A program made the translations under genes and the position numbers. 64,000 nucleotides of DNA from Planoprotostelium fungivorum (lineage: Eukaryota > Evosea > Variosea > Cavosteliida > Cavosteliaceae), in contig MDYQ01000022.1 of assembly GCA_003024175.1 (NCBI GenBank), positions 124,001 to 188,000 on the forward strand. Reading direction: 5' to 3'. This document shows, in pieces, positions 57,703-64,000 of this stretch; the first letter of the stretch is position 1; each line of letters opens with the position of its first letter. The notes under the pieces were generated by a model, which searched no databases, was not told the DNA's origin, and worked only from the letters and a program-made list of their open reading frames with translations.

Positions 57703-60453
57703 ATGTCTTTCCGTTCGTCTCGCAGGGCCTCTATCTTCAGAGAGGAGTCAGACGGTAGTAGCGGAACTACTGCTCTTGTGAGATGGAAAATGATAATCAC
57801 CTTCGCTGACACCGTCAGTTACCTGTAGATAAGGTTCAGTTTAAGAATCCCGAGTATAATGCATTCACGGTGACACACATTTCTATCCTACCTCCACTGA
57901 CCCTCATAGGCTTCCGGAATTGCGTCCATCATTGTCGGCGTCCTCGTAGGTGGTATCCTCTGCTTCACCAACACGTACTTTGGTCTGACAGCCGGCTGGG
58001 TCACGATGGGTTCTCTCCAATCGACTCTCCTCGGTGATCATCCCCTCTCCTCTCCTCCATCTCACACATCTCAGGTTTCGGTCTGATCAAAGCACTCAGC
58101 TTGGGAAAGACGAACAATTTATTTGGAAGGTTTGGTCCACTAGACAACGTCCTCTTACAGACCACCGCCGTGGCCACCGCCACCATGCCCCTCGCCGCAG
58201 GTAACCCTCATCCCCCTTAAACCCTAAAACCCGTCCCTGACACGAAATTTCAGGTTTCGTCGGTATCATTCCCGCCCTGGAGAAGCTGGACCCTCAATTA
58301 GACAACCACGAACCCGTCAAGCTGAACTTCATCAAAATGCTTGCCTGGTCCTTTGCTCTCTGTTACTTTGGTGTCTTCTTTGCCGTACCTCTCAGGAGGC
58401 AGACCGTGAGTCGATGAGTGGTGACATGTGATGACTCCATCATCAGATCTTGAAGGAGAAGCTCAAGTTTCCCTCCGGAACAGCCACGGCCCAAATGATC
58501 CGAGTTCTACACAAGATGCCGTCGGTAACTGAGGACGACGGTACGATCTACATCGTTGTAGATGGAATATCTTCGATTTGACGCACCGCAGAACTGGCCG
58601 AAGAAGTTGACGAGAGAAGATCTCTCATTCATCACGATGAATTTGCCATGAAAGAACAGTACAACACTCCACTAGAGAGAGACATCACGCAGTACCAAGA
58701 AGAAAAGTGGGTTGATTTATTTTCCGTCTACAACGCTGACTCTTGACAGAGCCGAGGCCGCCTTGTGGCGTAATCGATGGATCGCCCTCGGTGCTTCCTT
58801 CTTGTCTTCTGGACTGTTGACCGTCTTCACTTATTTCGTCAAAGTCGTCGGCGACTTACAAGTGTTCGAGTGGGTCCACTTACCTGGCGCCACCGATTTC
58901 TACTGGTGGATCAAAGTCTGTGAGTCTGATAAACGAGAGAGGAAGGAAATGACACCGTGCAGCTCTGAGTTACGGAGGACAAGGTATGATCATGGGTATC
59001 AAGACTTCCAGCTCCATGATGCTTGGAGCTATTGTGGGATGGGCCATTTTGGGTCCGATTTCATTGGAGAAGGGATGGAGCAAGTGGCTCGTCTCGTACC
59101 CAGACCCGAAACATCCACCCGTCGAGGCTTACTCCAGAACACCCACCAAGTGAGATCTCATTGAAATTTCTGCGAGTTTTCTGATCATCGTACAGCTGGA
59201 TCTTGTGGATCTCTTTGGCCATCATGCTGACGGAGGCCGTGGTCGGTCTGGGCGGTGAGGAGAAATTTCATCGAAATTTCAAGTGATGACATCATCCAGT
59301 CATGTTGATCAAGATGATCATCGCGTACAAGAAGAACAAGGCTGAAGAAGTGCACGACCCCGCACCACCCTCCCAGAGTGTGCCCCACTGGCTGTGGATC
59401 TCTGGTCTAATCGTTTCGTCCGCCCTTTGCATCGGAATCGTCACCCCCTTATTCGGTATCGCGTGGTATGGTGAGGAGTCGATTCGGCAGGTTGTAGATG
59501 GTTGACTTTCCGTCAGATCCTCTCGTCGCCCTGTTGATGTCCCTCTTGGTGTCTGTGTTGGCCGTTCGCGCCCTCGGTGAGACCGATTTCAACGTGAGCG
59601 AAACTTTAAAATCGATTCGAAAATGGATTTATTCTTCACAGCCCGTGTCTGGTGTCGGCAAGATCGCTCAGATCGTCCTCTCTTTCGTCTCCCCCGGTCA
59701 GGTAGAACACCTCCATCTACAACGCTCTCATCCAAAAATAGATCGTCCCCTGTCTGGTCGCCGGAGCCATCGCTGAAGCTGGAGCGACGCAAGCTGGAGA
59801 CCTCTTACAAGATCTAAAGACAGGACATCTCCTCAACGCCTCTCCCCGAGCCATGCTGGTCGGTCAAGCCATCGGCAGTATCTTTTCCGTCTTCTTTTCG
59901 GCGGGAGCTTACGCTCTGTACGCTTCGATCTACACCATCGGTCAGAAGCCCATGACGGTGAAATTTCGACGACATTTCGCCCCTGACACTCTCAGGCACC
60001 CATGGCGAACGTGTGGCTGGCCATGTCTCGCGTTCTCATGAACCGCAGCCTCCCCAGCTCTGTCATCCCCTTCTGCATCGGTTTTGCCGTATTATCCGGG
60101 GTCATCACCGTCATCGAGAACGTTCTGCCCGAGAGGTGGCACAAGTACACCAAGTGGATTCCCAGCCCCATGGCTTTTGCCATTGGAATGTTCATCCAAC
60201 CCAACGTGACGATCCCTCGCTGGATCGGTTCCATCATTCAGGTCTCTACATTGAAGAGAAGATTTCAAGCTTATACTTGTCTCAGGTCATCTGGATGAAG
60301 TGGAAGCCCACTTCTCATACCAATTACATGATCGTGGTTGCTTCCGGATTCGTCTTGGGAGAGGGACTCTTCTCTATCTTGACTCTCGTTTTCACGGCCA
60401 CGGGCATCCACGGTTTCGGAGAGACCATCGATGGAGGAGGTGTCAGACCTTAA
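57703..60453 (+). CDS. OPT-family oligopeptide transporter
   Basis: A multi-pass membrane transporter. The N-terminus is MSFRSSRRASIFREESDG. Conserved OPT segments include GGILCFTNTYFGLTAGWVTM, LPLAAGFVGIIPALEKLD, LKFPSGTATAQMIRVLH, ALSYGGQGMIMGIKTSSSM, ASPRAMLVGQAIGSIFS and WIPSPMAFAIGMFIQPN. It closes IVVASGFVLGEGLFSILTLV. By family knowledge it is a proton-coupled importer of small peptides or metal-peptide complexes. About fourteen introns are present; 58541-58591 has the TCTACATCGTTGTAGA hairpin and 59702-59743 contains CCATCTACAACGCTCTC. Length, about 690 residues, is normal. Confidence 0.88.
58541..58591 (+). other. Intron with TCTACATCGTTGTAGA hairpin
   Basis: A 51-nt GT-AG intron in the OPT gene. 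It starts GTACGATCTACATCGTTGTA, and its inverted repeat (58547-58562) is identical to those at 7688-7703 and, on the other strand, 20889-20904. TTTGACGCACCGCAG at the acceptor resembles the TTTGACGCAG end of the LRR-gene intron. Confidence 0.75.
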
Positions 60454-60917
60454 TAAAGATGTTGTATTCGTGTGTCACTCATCGTTCCATCACGGACGAT
60501 GATGAAGGTGTGAGAAGGACTTCTAAATTGTGATGAGCGACCACCTGATGAGATAGGCAGAGAGAAGGAGCACTACCAAGGTGATGGACCTCCATGCGAA
60601 AATATCTGCCGAGATGAGAAGCCATCGCAATCCTCCTCTACCTACGGCTGACACCTCGAGACATTACCACCGATCAATGATGCACTGAAGAAGGGAAAGT
60701 CGCAGCACTCTCTAGATGTTATCGCAGAGGAATGACCGTTGAAATGACATACACTCGACCTTTGAAGAACAACAATCTCTCTTTTGCTTGGTGTCCGATC
60801 ACTCGGAGATCATGAACATTTGCATCACAATGCCTCTACAGATCTGAGATAGAAGAGAATATGGACCAAGGGTTTATCAAGGCCAGGAATATTGATGAAT
60901 GAAATTCAAAGATGCAA
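60454..60917. other. Stretch without a supported gene
   Basis: The 3' regions of the convergent OPT transporter and receptor pseudokinase genes. One short plus-strand open frame starts near 60583 (MDLHAKISAEMRSHRN) but has no supporting feature. No repeat or RNA is recognised. Confidence 0.4.
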
Positions 60918-63900
60918 TCAATCTTCGTAGATCAAGGGCTTTCCGTCTTGTCTCGACATCCTTATGATGTCCACTCTGTCTTTTGGAACATAGTCCAATT
61001 CTTTGGGACTCTCTTTCTGTGGTGACAACCCTTCTGTGATCTCTTTGGCTGTGTATCTCTTCTTCTCGTCCACTATCACGCTGTTCGTGTCATGACATGA
61101 TGATGATGACATTGTCTCACCATCTCTGATACACAGACAGGTTCTTTGCAGTCCAGGATGAAGGTGGATCATTCCAAACACCCTTACAGATGCTCTGTAT
61201 CGCCTCCTTCTCACTCATTCCATCAAAAGGTGTCTGTAGATATATCAAATCACTCTTCTCTCTCTACTCGACTCACTGCGCCCTTCTCAAACACTTCCCA
61301 CCTGCATCGTATATCAGTCTCAATCTTCATCCCATCTTTCCTCTCTCACATGAAGATGCCAAAAGACCAGACGTCTGTGTTTGTCCTTGTCTTCTGCTTC
61401 TCTATCTGCTCAGGCGCCTGCCACCTCACATCTTCTCTCACGATCGCCTCTCTACTTGCATCTGACGCATGAGAGAAGTCACACAGCTTGGCGATGACTG
61501 AGTGTGGACCTTGTTCTTTCAACAGCACGCTCTTGGACCGTATCATTCCGTGTACAATATTGTTGCTGTGCAGATAGTGGATGGCACTGGCGATCTGTAG
61601 GCATCTACAACGCGTCAGCCGGATGTGATGATGTGGGATATTGCAGCTCACATGGATGTCTTGTTCTCTTGCGTCAATGAATGATATCTTGCGCTCTTGA
61701 ACACATCACTGGCTAAACCCATGGGCGTGTCTTCTACAACGAGATGACAGCCAAACTCATAGTAGTATGTACCGAACGTCTGTACTATGTTTGGATGATG
61801 TGCGTTCTACATACACATCAGATCAAATGAACGAAGTCCTCATCCATTAGAGTGACCAGAAATGTCTTCGAAATGTGATCACCTTGTGTATCTGATATTC
61901 GCTCAGCATCTCTCTTGTGCTTCCACTCTGTCTCAGCAGCGTCACAGCTGTCATTCCCTTCATCGTGCCTGCTCTCATCAATCATGCTACCACATCATTC
62001 CACCGACTCACCGTGACACACTTGTCCGTTCTTTCTCTCTACTCTGATGCTCTCTTCTTCTAGCGTGCAGTAGCTTCTCATGTCTGTACTGTCTAACTCG
62101 AACTCTTGCTCTAGCCCTCTTCTCTTTCTTCTCACGACAAACAAGATGGCCATAATGAGAACGAGCAGAAGGAGAGAGCCGACTACAACGGGGACTATGA
62201 TGACGGCGGGATTGATAGAAGAAGACTGTGATGACGTCATCACACATCATCCATTAGAGATGACACTCACAGGTTGACTCGGCTTCTGAATAGGTACACC
62301 ATAAGTGAAGTTTGTAAAGTGATTGCAGGAGCACATGACTGATACATTCGAGACGCTGAGCGTAGTACATCCATCAGGCATCCAAGATTCATCACGTTGA
62401 CTCCAGTGAAGACATGTCATGCCTGTCAGACGTCAGTGTACATCTGACATTGTACACAACGCACCAGAAGATGGAGGAGAAGAGAGAGGCATGGTGAATG
62501 TGACAGGATCATTCAGTCCACTGACGTTGACGACTTGAAGAGAAGTGTCCAGGAGTTCTACACCCAATATCTGTCCCACGCTGTGTTGAATTGTTAGATT
62601 TGATATTCTAAAAGATGGAATATGGAGTTCAATTGGAAGAGATGGATTGTTCATGAATGATAGAGAAACAGATATCTCACATGGACTGATTGACAAAGGC
62701 AAATGGATTGAACGTCAGCAGATCCACTACCATAAACCCTTCCGGTGATTTCGATAGAACCTGCACATGTCATCATTTACATCGAATCATCGTGGGATAT
62801 CACCTCACGAGAGAAGACGACTGTGGCAGTGTCGCCCACTCTGACAGCTGTCGACAGCTCAGGCACTCTGGCGATCTGTGCTCGTCTCATTCCTCTCTCT
62901 CTGTCTCTCTCCTCTCACCTTCTCTATGCTCAGCTTGATGTAGTCTGATGAGATGGCGATGGGCTGAGTGTAGTTGTACAGCTGATTGCGAACCAGAGCA
63001 TCCAGGAGAGTGAAGAAAGGCGTCAGTTGCGAAGCGTTACCACTGTACAGTGGTCGTATGGTATCGTAAGTGAACAGTGACTGTCACATCATCAGTCTAC
63101 ACCATTGTGGATGACCGATCGATTTCACCTCGACGACGCCACGAGAGAGTGACAGCGGAAAATCGATCAGTGGAATGACATCTTCCAGAGGTACACAGAC
63201 GTAAGTTCGTTGTAGATTGAAGTCGTTCAATCGAAGACCTGCACGTAAGAGCGTGGAGCAGTAGCTCCATCTCGTGACATTCGTCACGGCCAAGTCCACG
63301 ATAATTGCGTAATCAACATGGACACAACTGCTCTCTGGTGCCGCCTGATGACAGTTAATTGAAATATTTCCAAATGAAAATTCACCGAAATGTAGTTGAC
63401 AATTTCCGCAAAGTTGTTGAGAGGATAAGATGTTCCGTTGGGACAGGCTGAACAAAACTGTCCTGGACATCTCGTTCCTCCTCTCCTCGCTGTGAACGCT
63501 CTGCTGACGCTGCTGCTGCCACTCCTCTTGATAGATACTGACTGTCCCACGCTTCTGTACAGTGTACCATTGATCCACTGTCCTTCTGGTCCGTTGGCTA
63601 TAGAGATGTGTGCGACACTTCCGTTGTTGTAGATGATCTCAGAGGTGAAGCTAGAGTTGTCCACCCTAATACCGGATATTCTCTCATCGAGTCCGCGACC
63701 GTTGATAGTGAAGTAGCCTCCGTCTGTATATGCACTCGTACCATCTACAACGAAGAAGTGAGAGTCACACATAGACTCAGCCCAGGGCAGATATCTGGAC
63801 AGAGGATAGTCTGTGTCCATCAGACAGTACAGACTACCCGCGTACTCGTCGTTGACGAAGTCTATTCGAATAATCAGATCGAAGACTTGCATCAAAAATG

Positions 63901-64000
63901 TTGTGAGAGAGTACTCACCAGAGATCTGATTGCCCCTGACGTCCAGCTGACTGACGCCAGAGAAATACGGAAACGTCGTGATCTCGTTGTAGGACAGATC
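60918..64000 (-). CDS. Receptor-like transmembrane pseudokinase, N-terminus outside window
   Basis: The extracellular part begins with LRR-like DLSYNEITTFPYFSGVSQLD at the window edge and includes an IPT/TIG-like domain (YFTINGRGLDERISGIRVDN, about 63600-63730). One membrane helix (IIVPVVVGSLLLLVLIMAIL) is followed by RRKRR (about 62110-62200). The intracellular kinase-like domain keeps HHPNIVQTFG and TDVWSFGIFMWE. It has lost the three catalytic motifs: the VAVK position reads TAVT, HRD is HGM and DFG is DFS. It should therefore signal without phosphotransfer. Ends GKPLIYED. At 61605-61617 an intron has the shared TGACGCGTTGTAG acceptor. The ectodomain plan recalls amoebozoan IPT/TIG surface receptors. 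Confidence 0.8.

Overview
The window is nuclear DNA of a small-genome eukaryotic microbe. The genes are dense, lie on both strands and are cut by many very short GT-AG introns, mostly about 37 to 60 nt. Gene content (cortexillin-like double calponin-homology protein, receptor with IPT/TIG and LRR-like ectodomain and kinase-like tail, trifunctional folate enzyme, TAF7, SAC3/GANP, 5S rRNA, intron-bearing tRNA-Met) fits a protist close to Amoebozoa, plausibly a protosteloid amoeba. That assignment is inference from gene content only.

Layout. 1-9617 (+) is the 3' part of a giant HECT ubiquitin ligase. 9618-13750 is gene-poor, richer in A and T, and holds one intact tRNA-Met, several tRNA-Met fragments, a dispersed repeat pair, a fossil fragment of the M1 peptidase gene found at 34 kb, and an inverted, diverged copy of the 41.9-42.7 kb region. 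13750-23485 carries SAC3/GANP (-), an FMC1-like mitochondrial protein (+), a long acidic protein (-) and a leucine-rich-repeat protein (-). 23.8-30.5 kb (+) carries a Ser/Thr kinase, a GPI-type surface glycoprotein, an F-box/WD protein and an actin-binding coiled-coil protein. 30.6-38 kb has a glutathione S-transferase (-), a small surface protein (-), an M1 aminopeptidase (+), 5S rRNA (+), a Lys/Glu-rich protein (-) and TAF7 (-). 38-47 kb has a secreted protein (+), the folate gene (-), a 47-residue basic protein (+), an unrecognised protein (-), a small EF-hand-like protein (+), a Gln/Gly-rich protein (-) and a nucleoplasmin-like zinc-finger protein resembling plant HD2 (-). 47.6-60.5 kb is mostly (+): a PH-domain protein, an unrecognised protein, a DUF1769 protein, a protein with SUMO-interaction-like motifs, a PhyH dioxygenase fused to HEAT repeats and an OPT transporter, with a small secreted repeat protein (-). 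60.9-64 kb (-) is a receptor-like pseudokinase running off the window.

The most unusual signal is not a gene. The short introns fall into recurring sequence families. One carries a hairpin TCTACATCGTTGTAGA followed by the branch-site-like TTGACG; others carry TTTTATTTCGTTTTATT, the palindrome TGACGTCA, or paired GAAATTTC blocks. The half-site CTACAACG/CGTTGTAG occurs roughly forty times by eye where about two would be expected by chance. This suggests introner-like spread of introns or strongly convergent intron architecture. Coordinates of multi-exon genes are outer CDS limits; splice sites were inferred by eye.
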